Positions 56,913 through 64,000 of a DNA stretch of 64,000 nt are shown one piece after another (within the stretch, counting starts at the first letter, position 1; each line of letters opens with the position of its first letter). Source of the DNA: an uncultured Allobosea sp. (lineage in GTDB: Bacteria > Pseudomonadota > Alphaproteobacteria > Rhizobiales > Beijerinckiaceae); contig NZ_CAMFJF010000004.1 of the NCBI RefSeq assembly GCF_945956895.1, positions 1-64,000 on the forward strand, in the 5' to 3' direction. The notes beneath the pieces were generated by a model, which ran no database searches, was not told the origin of the DNA, and worked only from the letters and a program-made list of their open reading frames with translations. The position numbers and the translations under genes were made by a program.

Positions 56913-57509
56913 CTAGCCGATGGCGGGCTTGGCTTCCAACGCGCTCAGGATGAAAGCGATCATCTCGTCCGGATTCGGGCCGGGAATGCATTCGCATTGC
57001 GTGATCAGCAGCGGGTGCATGAAGCGGATCATCGCGGTGCGGATGCAGCCCGTGGCATGGGCTGGCTCCATCGGCCGGAACTCGCCCCGCGCGATGCCGT
57101 CGGCGACCACGCGGCGCAGCACCATGTCGAAGCGCTCGATATGCGCGATGATCGCGTCCCAGCTCTCCTCCATCGCGGCGCAGACCATCTCCTGCATGCG
57201 GGCATGGCCGGCGAAGCGCGCGGCGTTCAGCCGGTAGGATGTCGCGAGGATGTCGCGCAGGCGCTCGGAGGCGGGCCGGTCTTCGTCGGCGATGGTGGCG
57301 ATGGCCTCTTCCTGCTCGCGCTTGTAGCGCTCCAGCACGGCCTCGTTGATCGACTTCTTGGAATCGAAGAAGCGATAAACGTTGGCGGGGCTCATCCGCA
57401 GGGATTTGGCGATGTCCGCCACGGTCGTCTTCTGGTACCCGATATCGCGAAAGAAGCGCTCGGCGGTGTCGACGATGGTCTGCCTGGTATCGCGTTCGGG
57501 GTTACTCAC
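56913..57509 (-). CDS. TetR-family transcriptional regulator
   Basis: 198 residues from a GTG. N-terminal helix-turn-helix: TTVADIAKSLRMSPANVYRF at about residues 28-47. The C-terminal ligand domain carries two Cys-containing stretches (MVCAAMEES, LLITQCECIPG). The regulated promoter lies just upstream (57556-57584) with a palindrome over the -35 box. A matching palindrome in front of cobQ suggests that it controls both itself and cobQ. The ligand is unknown. Confidence 0.92.
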   Translation of the reverse strand: MSNPERDTRQTIVDTAERFFRDIGYQKTTVADIAKSLRMSPANVYRFFDSKKSINEAVLERYKREQEEAIATIADEDRPASERLRDILATSYRLNAARFAGHARMQEMVCAAMEESWDAIIAHIERFDMVLRRVVADGIARGEFRPMEPAHATGCIRTAMIRFMHPLLITQCECIPGPNPDEMIAFILSALEAKPAIG

Positions 57510-57555
57510 GGCGTCGCCGGTTGGGTTGGTTCAAACAAAAGCGGTGAAGAATTGA

Positions 57556-57584
57556 TCGTTATGACGAATTTCGTCATTCGTCAA
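57556..57584 (-). promoter_or_regulatory. tetR promoter with overlapping operator palindrome
   Basis: On the minus strand: TTGACG (57584-57579), 17 bases, TAACGA (57561-57556). The perfect inverted repeat TGACGAAT-TTCGTC-ATTCGTCA occupies 57562-57583, covering the spacer and most of the -35. Classic geometry for TetR autorepression. Confidence 0.65.
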
Positions 57585-57683
57585 CATAATGGCGAATAAA
57601 GACTTTTGCCTTGATGTGCATCAATCCTCCGGTCGGTGCTTGCAGAGAGAACCGCCCGTGCCGGTCGAAGTTCCCGCCATGGC

Positions 57684-59165
57684 CTAGCCCGTGGAAACCC
57701 GCGTCCGGGCGAGATTGAGCAGGGTTTCCGTATCGAAATGCTCATCCAGATGCGCGGCGAGCGCATCCAGGGTGGCCTCGACCGCATCCTCATAGAGCAG
57801 GCTCGACGCGCGACGATGGCCGTCGATCGCCGCGAGCCAGGCGCCGCGCACCGCGTCGGAAGCAAAGACGCCATGCAGGTAGCTGCCGGCCACCCGTCCA
57901 TCCGGGCTCGCGGCGCCTTCCGGGCGGCCCTCAACCCGGAAAGGGGCGCGGGTCGTGTCGGTCCCTTCGGTTCGGCCAAGATGAATCTCGTAGGCCCGGC
58001 CCTTGGCGCTGCTCCCGGCATCGCTGAAATCGACTTCGCGGACGGTCTTGTCGGCGTCGAGCGTGGTCTCGACATCGAGCAGGCCGAGACCGGGTGCCTC
58101 TCCAGGCGGACCTTCGAGCCCGAGCGGATCGCGCACGATCCGTCCGAGCATCTGGTAGCCGCCGCAAAGCCCGAGGACGTGCCCGCCCCTGCGGCGATGG
58201 GCGAGGATATCGATATCCCAGCCTTCCCGTCGGAGCGCAGCAAGGTCGCGCAGGGTCGTCTTGGAGCCCGGCAGGATGACGAGGTCGGCATCGCCGGGCA
58301 GGGGCTGTCCCGGCCCGACCATGGCGAGATCGACGTCTCTCTCCAGCTTGAGCGGGTCGAGATCGTCGAAATTGGCGATGCCCGGCAGCACGGGCACCGC
58401 GATTTTGATCCGGGCGCCGGCTTTCCGCCCCGAGCGGATGTCGAGCCCGTCCTCGGCCGGCAGCCGGGTCGCATCCGCAAACCACGGCACGACGCCGAGG
58501 CAGGGCCAACCAGTGGTCTCGGCGATGGTCGCAACGCCGGGCGCGAACAATTCGACGGCACCCCGGAAGCGATTGATCGCGAAGGCGCGGATCATCGCCC
58601 TGTCCTCCGCGTCGAGCACGGCATGGGTGCCGACGAGGCTCGCGATCACGCCACCGCGGTCGATATCGCCGATCAGCACGGCCGGGACGTTCGCCGCGCG
58701 CGCAAAGCCGAGATTGGCGATGTCGCGGGCACGCAGGTTCGTCTCGGCCGGCGAGCCCGCGCCTTCGACGATGACGAGATCGGCGCCCTCGCCAAGCCGC
58801 GAGAAGCTGTCGAGCACCTGCGGCAGGAAATCGCCGCGCCGGGCGAAATCGCGCGAGGCGAGGCGACCGGCCACGCGGCCCTGCAGGATGATCTGGCTGC
58901 CCTGCTCGCCTTCCGGCTTGAGCAGTACGGGGTTCATGTCGGGATGCGCCGCGATGCGGGCGGCGCGGGCCTGCAGCGCCTGCGCCCGGCCGATCTCGCC
59001 GGCCTCAGTCGCCGCGGCATTGTTCGACATGTTCTGCGGCTTGAACGGCCGCACCTTCAGGCCGCGATTCGCGAAGAGCCGGCACAGCCCCGCGACGATC
59101 AGCGACTTCCCGACATTGGAGCCGGTGCCGAGGATCATGATCGCAGGAACGGGGGAGCGGGCCAT
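57684..59165 (-). CDS. cobQ: Cobyric acid synthase
   Basis: Glutamine-dependent amidation of adenosylcobyrinic acid a,c-diamide, a late step of vitamin B12 synthesis. 493 residues from the ATG at 59165 (MARSPVPAIMILGTGSNVGK). The N-terminal DTBS-like domain has P-loop GTGSNVGKS; the C-terminal class I glutaminase has the nucleophile in LGLCGGYQM and the histidine in YLHGVF. No other cob gene is in the window. Its leader is about 200 bases and shows no B12 box. Confidence 0.94.
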   Translation of the reverse strand: MARSPVPAIMILGTGSNVGKSLIVAGLCRLFANRGLKVRPFKPQNMSNNAAATEAGEIGRAQALQARAARIAAHPDMNPVLLKPEGEQGSQIILQGRVAGRLASRDFARRGDFLPQVLDSFSRLGEGADLVIVEGAGSPAETNLRARDIANLGFARAANVPAVLIGDIDRGGVIASLVGTHAVLDAEDRAMIRAFAINRFRGAVELFAPGVATIAETTGWPCLGVVPWFADATRLPAEDGLDIRSGRKAGARIKIAVPVLPGIANFDDLDPLKLERDVDLAMVGPGQPLPGDADLVILPGSKTTLRDLAALRREGWDIDILAHRRRGGHVLGLCGGYQMLGRIVRDPLGLEGPPGEAPGLGLLDVETTLDADKTVREVDFSDAGSSAKGRAYEIHLGRTEGTDTTRAPFRVEGRPEGAASPDGRVAGSYLHGVFASDAVRGAWLAAIDGHRRASSLLYEDAVEATLDALAAHLDEHFDTETLLNLARTRVSTG

Positions 59166-59514
59166 GCGCCTGCTTAGCGCGGTTTCCACGGGCGCGGAAA
59201 CCGGCGGGCGCAATCTTCACGCAACAAGAATGGGGGAGCTTGGCGCGGACTTCGCGCGTCGGGAGACGGCTTGCATCATCCTGACAAAGGTTTGCCGGCC
59301 TTCTGCGGCATCCTGCTGCGCCAAAGGGGCGAAGTCGCAACAGGCGTCCGTCGAAGGCCGGCTGAACTGAATAAACACTGAACACTGACGAATGTCAATA
59401 TTCATCATTCGCTATTTCTCTCACGCTCGCTGGATCGCTTTTCCATCGCGTGCGCCGGCCGGCCCGGCATGCTAAAGCCACGGTTCCTGCCTTTGCCGAG
59501 CCGATCCGACCGCG
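59166..59514. other. cobQ-aminotransferase divergent gap
   Basis: 349 bases. Holds the cobQ promoter and operator-like site (59370-59407) and a cobQ leader of about 200 bases. Searched for cobalamin riboswitch hallmarks (GCCACTG box, CAGGAnACCTGCC box); only an isolated GTCAGGAT is present, so no riboswitch is called. No gene is supported. Confidence 0.5.
59370..59407 (-). promoter_or_regulatory. cobQ promoter with operator matching the tetR site
   Basis: On the minus strand: consensus TTGACA (59398-59393), 17 bases, TTTATT (59375-59370). The inverted repeat TGACGAAT-GTCAAT-ATTCATCA at 59386-59407 overlaps the -35 and differs from the tetR-site arms at a single base. Confidence 0.6.
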
Positions 59515-60663
59515 ATGAATCCGATCCTCTCCGCCCTCCCCACCACCGTCTTCGAGGTGATGTCGCAGCTCGCCCGCGAGACCGGGGCCGTGAATCTCGG
59601 GCAGGGCTTTCCGGATGATCCGGGTCCCCTCGACGTTCGTCAGAAGGCCGCGGCGGCGGTTATCGACGGCTGGAACCAGTATCCGCCGATGATGGGTTTG
59701 CCGGAGCTGCGCGAGGCGACGGCGAAGCATTTCAAGCACTGGCAGGAGCTCGATCTCGATCCGATGACGGAGGTGATGGTGACCTCGGGCGCGACGGAAG
59801 CGATCGCCGGCGCGCTGATGGCGCTGATCACGCCCGGCGACGAGGTCGTGCTGTTCGAGCCGATGTACGACGCCTATCTGCCGCTGGTGCGGCGAGCCGG
59901 CGGCATTCCGAAATTCGTGACGCTGACGCCGCCGCATTTCGGCCTGACCGAGGAGGCGCTGGCCAAGGCCTTCTCGCCGAAGACCAAGGTCGTGCTGTTC
60001 AACAACCCGCTCAACCCGACGGCGACGATCTTCGGCAAGGCCGATCTCGACCTGCTCGCCGATTTCTGCGTCCGCCACGACGCGATCGCGATCTGCGACG
60101 AGGTCTGGGAGCATGTCGTCTTCGACGGGCACCGCCATGCCTCGGTGCTCGGGCGGCCGGACATGCGCGAGCGCACCGTCAAGATTTCTTCGGCGGGCAA
60201 GATCTTCTCGCTGACTGGCTGGAAGGTCGGGCTCGTCATGGCGGCGCCGGCGATCATGCGCGTGCTGTCCAAGGCGCATCAGTTTCTGACCTTCACCACG
60301 CCGCCGAACCTGCAGGCGGCCGTCGCCTATGGGCTCGGCAAGGAGGACGGCTATTTCGAGGGCATGCGCGCCGATTTCCAGCGCTCGCGCGATCGCTTCG
60401 CAGCCGGTCTGCGCGATCTCGGTTTCGCGGTGTTGCCGAGCGCCGGCACCTATTTCCTCAATGTCGACATCGCTCCGCTCGGCGAGAGCGACGATGTCGA
60501 TTTCTGTCGCAGGCTGGTGACCGAGAGCGGCGTCGCCGCGATTCCGGTCAGCGCCTTCTATGCCGAGGGGGCGGTCAGGAACGTCGTGCGCTTCTGCTTC
60601 GCCAAGCGCGATGCGACGCTGGATGCCGCGCTGGAGCGGCTGGCGGCACGCCGTCCGCGCTGA
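59515..60663 (+). CDS. PLP-dependent aminotransferase class I/II
   Basis: 382-residue fold-type I aminotransferase. Starts MNPILSALPTTVFEVMSQLA; substrate-loop VNLGQGFPDDPGP near 26-38, NNPLNPT at 163-169, and the PLP lysine K229 in SSAGKIFSLTGWK. It resembles the YbdL/methionine aminotransferase and N-succinyl-diaminopimelate aminotransferase branch; substrate undecided. Its start is 108 bases from the operator-like palindrome shared with cobQ. Confidence 0.9.
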   Translation: MNPILSALPTTVFEVMSQLARETGAVNLGQGFPDDPGPLDVRQKAAAAVIDGWNQYPPMMGLPELREATAKHFKHWQELDLDPMTEVMVTSGATEAIAGALMALITPGDEVVLFEPMYDAYLPLVRRAGGIPKFVTLTPPHFGLTEEALAKAFSPKTKVVLFNNPLNPTATIFGKADLDLLADFCVRHDAIAICDEVWEHVVFDGHRHASVLGRPDMRERTVKISSAGKIFSLTGWKVGLVMAAPAIMRVLSKAHQFLTFTTPPNLQAAVAYGLGKEDGYFEGMRADFQRSRDRFAAGLRDLGFAVLPSAGTYFLNVDIAPLGESDDVDFCRRLVTESGVAAIPVSAFYAEGAVRNVVRFCFAKRDATLDAALERLAARRPR

Positions 60664-60681
60664 GGTGGAAACTCGGCGGGA

Positions 60682-62070
60682 TCAGCCGCCGAGCAGCTTG
60701 GTCGCAACTGCGCCGGCCGCCCCGAGCCGTTTCTGCAGATCGGCCGCGAGGGTGCCGCCATTCGCAGCCTTAAGCGCGATCTGGGTGGCCGCCATCAACT
60801 GTGCCAACGCCTGCTGTGCCAGGGCCTTGTCCTTGTTGCGACGCGCGAGTTGGAGCATGGCCTCGGCCTGGTTGGCCCGCGTCTGCGCCCAGAGCAACGG
60901 CACGCGTTCCTCGCGATATTCCTCCAGCGCGGCAGCGAAGGCGGCGATGGCCTCCTCGATCACCACGGGTTCGCTGTAGCGCTCGCCCATGGCGGCGAGG
61001 ACACCGCCCATCTGGTCCTGCAATTCGGCCCAGCGCATGGGCGTGCGGCTGCGGTCGGTCGCCTGGGAGACCCGGTTGAGCCCGTTGAAGGCGCGCTCGA
61101 GCAGGGAGAGGTCGCTGCGCCGCCGGCCGAGCGTGGCGCGGGCGCGGGAGATCATGTGCTCGGCTTCGAGCCAGCGGGCCTCGTCGTCGCTGCGCTTCCA
61201 GACCGCGAGCGCGGTGGCATAGGTAGCGACCGCCTCTTCGAGCAGGTTGTCGTCCTTCCGCGAGACGCCGAGATTGACCGCGAGCCGGCCCAGCCGCAGC
61301 TTCAGGGCGCGCCAAAGCGCGGGCGCTTCGTCATGGCGCAGGTCCTCGATACCTGCGCGGCAATGAGCGAGGGCTTCATCGAGCAGCTTGGTGTTGCCGG
61401 TGAGCCCGGCGAGCTTGTCGAGCGCGGTGGCCAGCGCCTCCTGAACCCCGGCAAAGGCGACGGTATCGGCCAGGCTGTCCAGCCCTTCGAGCAAGCGGCG
61501 TAAGGCCGGAATGGCAGCGTCATAGCCGTCGCGGCCGCCGAAATCCTCGCTGATCCGCGCTAGCGCCTTCGCCTGTTCGAGCGCCGTTTCGCGGCTGCGG
61601 TCGATCGCGGCGAGGCCGATCAGGGAGGAGGCCTCGCCATAGCGGGCGGCAGCTTCGTGATAGGCCTCTGCCGTCGTGCGCAGGAAGCTGAGTGCCGCCC
61701 GGTCGGCACGGTTTTCACCGATCAGCAGCCGGCGTTCGAGCGGAAGTGTCGAAAGGTCGGTCGAGCCGCCGATGGCATGCAATTCGGCTTGGGCGAGGCA
61801 TTTATCCGCTTCCGCGAAACGGCCCTCAGTGATCGCCGTCGCTGTCTCGCCGCGCAGGCGCTTGATCTCGTCATCGCCCAGCGCTGTGGCCAGGCGCGCC
61901 ACCAGTGCGAGGAAATCGCCGGCCTTGCGGTTGAGCAGGGCATCGCCGGGCAAGCTGGAGCCGGCGCGGCGCAACCAGTCCGCCATCATCGCGGCCATGG
62001 CAACCGGCGATACGCCGCGGTGTGCGGCGACACGCGCCAGGAGCGGAGCGATCTGGTCGGATTGACTGAT
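60682..62070 (-). CDS. Helical-repeat (TPR-like) protein, start codon unusual
   Basis: About 460 residues of amphipathic helical repeats typical of TPR/solenoid proteins (for example LLEEAVATYATALAVWKRSD and VVIEEAIAAFAAALEEYREE). No enzymatic domain, signal peptide or membrane segment. The frame has no ATG, GTG or TTG between the ridA stop and an ATG at 61998, which lacks a ribosome site. A perfect AGGAGG sits five bases before an ATC at 62070, used here as the provisional start. Conservative start: 61998. Confidence 0.75.
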   Translation of the reverse strand: MSQSDQIAPLLARVAAHRGVSPVAMAAMMADWLRRAGSSLPGDALLNRKAGDFLALVARLATALGDDEIKRLRGETATAITEGRFAEADKCLAQAELHAIGGSTDLSTLPLERRLLIGENRADRAALSFLRTTAEAYHEAAARYGEASSLIGLAAIDRSRETALEQAKALARISEDFGGRDGYDAAIPALRRLLEGLDSLADTVAFAGVQEALATALDKLAGLTGNTKLLDEALAHCRAGIEDLRHDEAPALWRALKLRLGRLAVNLGVSRKDDNLLEEAVATYATALAVWKRSDDEARWLEAEHMISRARATLGRRRSDLSLLERAFNGLNRVSQATDRSRTPMRWAELQDQMGGVLAAMGERYSEPVVIEEAIAAFAAALEEYREERVPLLWAQTRANQAEAMLQLARRNKDKALAQQALAQLMAATQIALKAANGGTLAADLQKRLGAAGAVATKLLGG

Positions 62071-62081
62071 GGCTGCCTCCT
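62068..62081 (-). promoter_or_regulatory. AGGAGG Shine-Dalgarno in front of an ATC codon
   Basis: Minus strand: AGGAGG (62081-62076), CAGCC, ATC (62070-62068). Optimal spacing but a non-standard initiator; no conventional start codon is in frame near it. Confidence 0.45.
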
Positions 62082-62149
62082 GCTCCGGGGTCGGGGTGAT
62101 TGTCGGGGTCGCCGCGCGCCCGCATAGGCGCGCGGCGACCGAAATCGGC

Positions 62150-62500
62150 TTACTTCGCGGCGATGACCGCGATTTCGACCGTGAACTGCGGCGCGGCCAG
62201 CTTGGCCTCGACCGTGGCGCGGCCCGGCGTGGCCCCAGTGACGACCCACTTGTCCCAGACGGCATTCATCTCGGCGAAGGTCGACATGTCGGAGAGCCAG
62301 ATGTTGACCATCAGCAGCTTGGTCTTGTCGGTGCCGGCCTCGGCCAGGAGGCCGTCGATGATGCCGAGGATATCGGCGGTCTGCTCGCCGACGCTCTTGC
62401 CGGCAGCCTTGTCCGCGACCTGGCCGGCCAGATAGACGGTGCTGCCGTGCACGACGGCCTTGGACATGCGCGGGCCGACGCCGATACGCTGAATGCTCAT
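62150..62500 (-). CDS. RidA-family protein (YjgF/YER057c/UK114)
   Basis: Trimeric enamine/imine deaminase family protein of 116 residues from the ATG at 62500 with AGGAGA six bases upstream. MSKAVVHGSTVYLAGQVADK and GRATVEAKLAAPQFTVEIAV are the family segments; the conserved Arg of the active site is present in GRATVE. The protein belongs to one of the Rid subfamilies rather than necessarily being RidA itself. The solenoid gene follows on the same strand. Confidence 0.9.
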   Translation of the reverse strand: MSIQRIGVGPRMSKAVVHGSTVYLAGQVADKAAGKSVGEQTADILGIIDGLLAEAGTDKTKLLMVNIWLSDMSTFAEMNAVWDKWVVTGATPGRATVEAKLAAPQFTVEIAVIAAK

Positions 62501-62618
62501 AATCTGATCTCCTTGAACGGACGCTTCGCTGGTAGCCCGGCCCGGCCAGTTTCGCAAATGGTATGCGTCTGACGTAAGGGCAGTATCCGCGGGAAGGCGT
62601 AGGATAAGGCCGAAATGG

Positions 62619-63065
62619 TCAGGCGAAGCTGGCCCAGCCCGCCCAGAGCGCCGCATAGCGCCCGGCCTTGCCGATCAGGACGAGCAGGGTGAAACGCCAG
62701 AACGGATAGTTCAGCGTTCCCGCCGCGAAGGTCAGCGGATCGCCGACGATCGGCAGCCAGGCCAGCAGCAGCGATGGCCAGCCGAAGCGGGCGAACAGAC
62801 CCTGCGCCTGGGCGAAGCGCTTCGGGTCGGGCCGCAGGCGGGCCGGCAGCCGGTCGACGCCATGGCGCGCGATCATCAGGCCGAGCCACCAGTTGAGGAT
62901 CGAGCCGGCCGTGTTCGCCAGGCTCGCGGTCAGGAACAGCGCGAGCGGGTCGACACTCTTCGCCGCGAGCAGCCCGACGAAGACCGCTTCCGACTGCGCC
63001 GGCAGCAGCGTCGCGGCGACGAAAGCCGCGCTCGCCATGCCGGCAAGCGACCAGAAGGCTTCCAT
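62619..63065 (-). CDS. YqaA-family membrane protein
   Basis: 148 residues with four hydrophobic segments and the DedA/SNARE-associated-type motifs LLPAQSEAVFVGLLA near the N-terminus, NTAGSILNWWLG, and GDPLTFAAGTL. Small inner-membrane protein, possibly a lipid or ion transporter of the DedA superfamily; no experimental role is inferred. A palindromic repeat lies just upstream. Confidence 0.88.
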   Translation of the reverse strand: MEAFWSLAGMASAAFVAATLLPAQSEAVFVGLLAAKSVDPLALFLTASLANTAGSILNWWLGLMIARHGVDRLPARLRPDPKRFAQAQGLFARFGWPSLLLAWLPIVGDPLTFAAGTLNYPFWRFTLLVLIGKAGRYAALWAGWASFA

Positions 63066-63079
63066 CAGCCCGGCCCCCC

Positions 63080-63180
63080 CGTCGTTCCGGGCAAGCGGCG
63101 AAGCCTTGCAGGTCGGGAATCCATCGGAGAGCTTGCCGCTCCGCGATGGATTCCGGCGCTTCGCTGCGGCCGGAATGACG
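63080..63180. repeat. Palindromic intergenic repeat, copy 8
   Basis: CGTCGTTCCGGGCAAGCGGC and GCTGCGGCCGGAATGACG arms around ATCCATCGGAGAG...CGATGGATT. Located between coaA and yqaA, both on the minus strand. Confidence 0.85.
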
Positions 63181-63206
63181 ACAATGGTTTGGGCAAGATC
63201 GAGATA

Positions 63207-64000
63207 TTACAGCCGGCGCAGCGCGACCTGCTGGATGCGATGGCTCGCGCCCTTGGTCAGGATCAGGCTGGCACGCTGGCGGGTCGGCAGGATGTTGTCC
63301 TGCAGGTTCGGCAGGTTGATGCCGGTCCAGAGCTTCTCGGCGATGGCGAGCGCCTCCTCCTCGCCGATCTCCGCATATTTGCGGAAGAACGAGCGCGGAT
63401 CGCGGAAGGCCGTCTGGCGCAGCGTCATGAAGCGGTTGACGTACCAGCGGTGCAGGTCGTTCTCGTCGGCATCGAGATAGACGGAAAAGTCGAAATAATC
63501 GGAGACGAAGGGGATGGCGGTGCCGTCCTTTGGCATCCGGTTCGGCTGCAGGACGTTGAGCCCCTCCAGGATCAGGATGTCCGGCCGCTCGACCGTCACC
63601 GTCTCGCCGGGCACGACATCGTAGACAAGGTGAGAATAGACCGGCGCGGTCACCCGCGGCTTGCCGGCCTTGACGTCCGAGAGGAAGCGCAGGATCGCTG
63701 CGCCGTCATAGCTCTCCGGGAAGCCCTTGCGCTGCATCAGCCCGCGCCGCTCCAGTTCGGCATTGGGCAGGAGGAAACCGTCGGTGGTGACGAGCTCGAC
63801 CTTCGGCGTGTTCGGCCAGCGCGAGAGCAGGGCCTTGAGCACGCGCGCCGTGGTCGACTTGCCGACCGCGACCGAACCGGCGACGCCGATGACATAGGGC
63901 ACCTTGGGCTCGGACTCGGCCATCAGGAAGCGCTGCGTTGCCTTGAACAGCCCCTGCGTCGCCGCGACATAGAGCGAGAGCAGCCGCGACAGCGGCAGGT
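63207..64000 (-). CDS. coaA: Pantothenate kinase type I (partial, N-terminus beyond window)
   Basis: First enzyme of coenzyme A synthesis. The frame is open through base 64000, so about 264 C-terminal residues are visible; an internal ATG at 63923 is not the start because the upstream codons give [20 protein letters not shown], typical CoaA sequence. P-loop [12 protein letters not shown], the TTDGFLLPN catalytic loop and [20 protein letters not shown] are canonical. Roughly 50 N-terminal residues are missing. Confidence 0.95.
   Translation of the reverse strand, partial: LPLSRLLSLYVAATQGLFKATQRFLMAESEPKVPYVIGVAGSVAVGKSTTARVLKALLSRWPNTPKVELVTTDGFLLPNAELERRGLMQRKGFPESYDGAAILRFLSDVKAGKPRVTAPVYSHLVYDVVPGETVTVERPDILILEGLNVLQPNRMPKDGTAIPFVSDYFDFSVYLDADENDLHRWYVNRFMTLRQTAFRDPRSFFRKYAEIGEEEALAIAEKLWTGINLPNLQDNILPTRQRASLILTKGASHRIQQVALRRL

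Noticed and set aside
54846-57599. 917-codon plus-strand ORF opposite the CapD-like and TetR genes
   Set aside because: Antisense shadow; its sequence is Arg/Asp/Gly/His-rich noise and it would bury two clear genes.
59166-59365. Cobalamin riboswitch in the cobQ leader
   Set aside because: Only an isolated GTCAGGAT resembles the B12 box; the GCCACTG element and the rest of the core are missing.

Overview
The window is GC-rich chromosomal DNA from an alphaproteobacterium. The evidence is ALA synthase (HemA), GcrA, GANTC sites, CtrA-type boxes, a double-length dCTP deaminase and an aapJQM amino-acid transporter. Gene order and protein style recall the Hyphomicrobiales, most likely Bosea or a close relative. 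That placement is from memory of these families, not from a search. Almost everything is core chromosome. I see no prophage, integrase, insertion sequence, CRISPR array or recognisable defence island.

Layout. 1-4.1 kb: a methyl-accepting chemotaxis protein cut by the window edge, then the heat-shock protease hslVU. 4.1-4.8 kb: a ParD/ParE-type toxin-antitoxin pair behind a 16-bp perfect inverted repeat. 4.8-17 kb: murJ, trpS, a universal stress protein, a NifU-type Fe-S scaffold, tsaB-rimI, a plsC-like acyltransferase, and miaB-phoH-ybeY-corC-lnt. 17-20.9 kb: an XRE regulator, metK, trmB and a convergent DUF2336 gene. 21-28.5 kb: the translation operon rimP-nusA-ylxR-infB-rbfA-truB behind a promoter and a strong intrinsic terminator that looks like an attenuator. 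28.7-34.7 kb: hemA, an M20-family amidohydrolase, an SDR, a WecG/TagA glycosyltransferase and an AbrB-type membrane protein. 34.9-40.7 kb: a DMT transporter, guaC and aapJQM without an adjacent aapP. 40.9-46.9 kb: gcrA, argD-argF-hslO, and apaG-argE on the other strand. 47-52.9 kb: dcd, tRNA-Gly(CCC), a second PAS-type chemoreceptor, a globin-coupled sensor with a degenerate GGDEF domain, and a small secreted-protein gene broken by a frameshift. 53-56.8 kb: a three-gene set fitting UDP-QuiNAc-type sugar synthesis and its transfer to polyprenyl phosphate. 56.9-64 kb: a TetR regulator, cobQ, an aminotransferase, a helical repeat protein, ridA, yqaA and coaA (cut by the window end).

The most informative signals lie between genes. 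(1) Two operator-like palindromes of identical design (8-bp arms, 6-bp spacer) overlap the predicted -35 boxes of the tetR and cobQ genes. (2) Five GANTC sites lie within 76 bp upstream of gcrA, beside a perfect DnaA box. (3) Two perfect CtrA boxes and an 18-bp palindrome separate the PAS chemoreceptor from the globin-coupled sensor. (4) Eight copies of one palindromic repeat family are scattered between genes, one of them between aapJ and aapQ. (5) Regulatory hairpins precede rimP, the ParD gene and the frameshifted gene. Long antisense ORFs opposite nusA/infB, miaB/phoH and the capD-like gene are GC-driven shadows and were left out.
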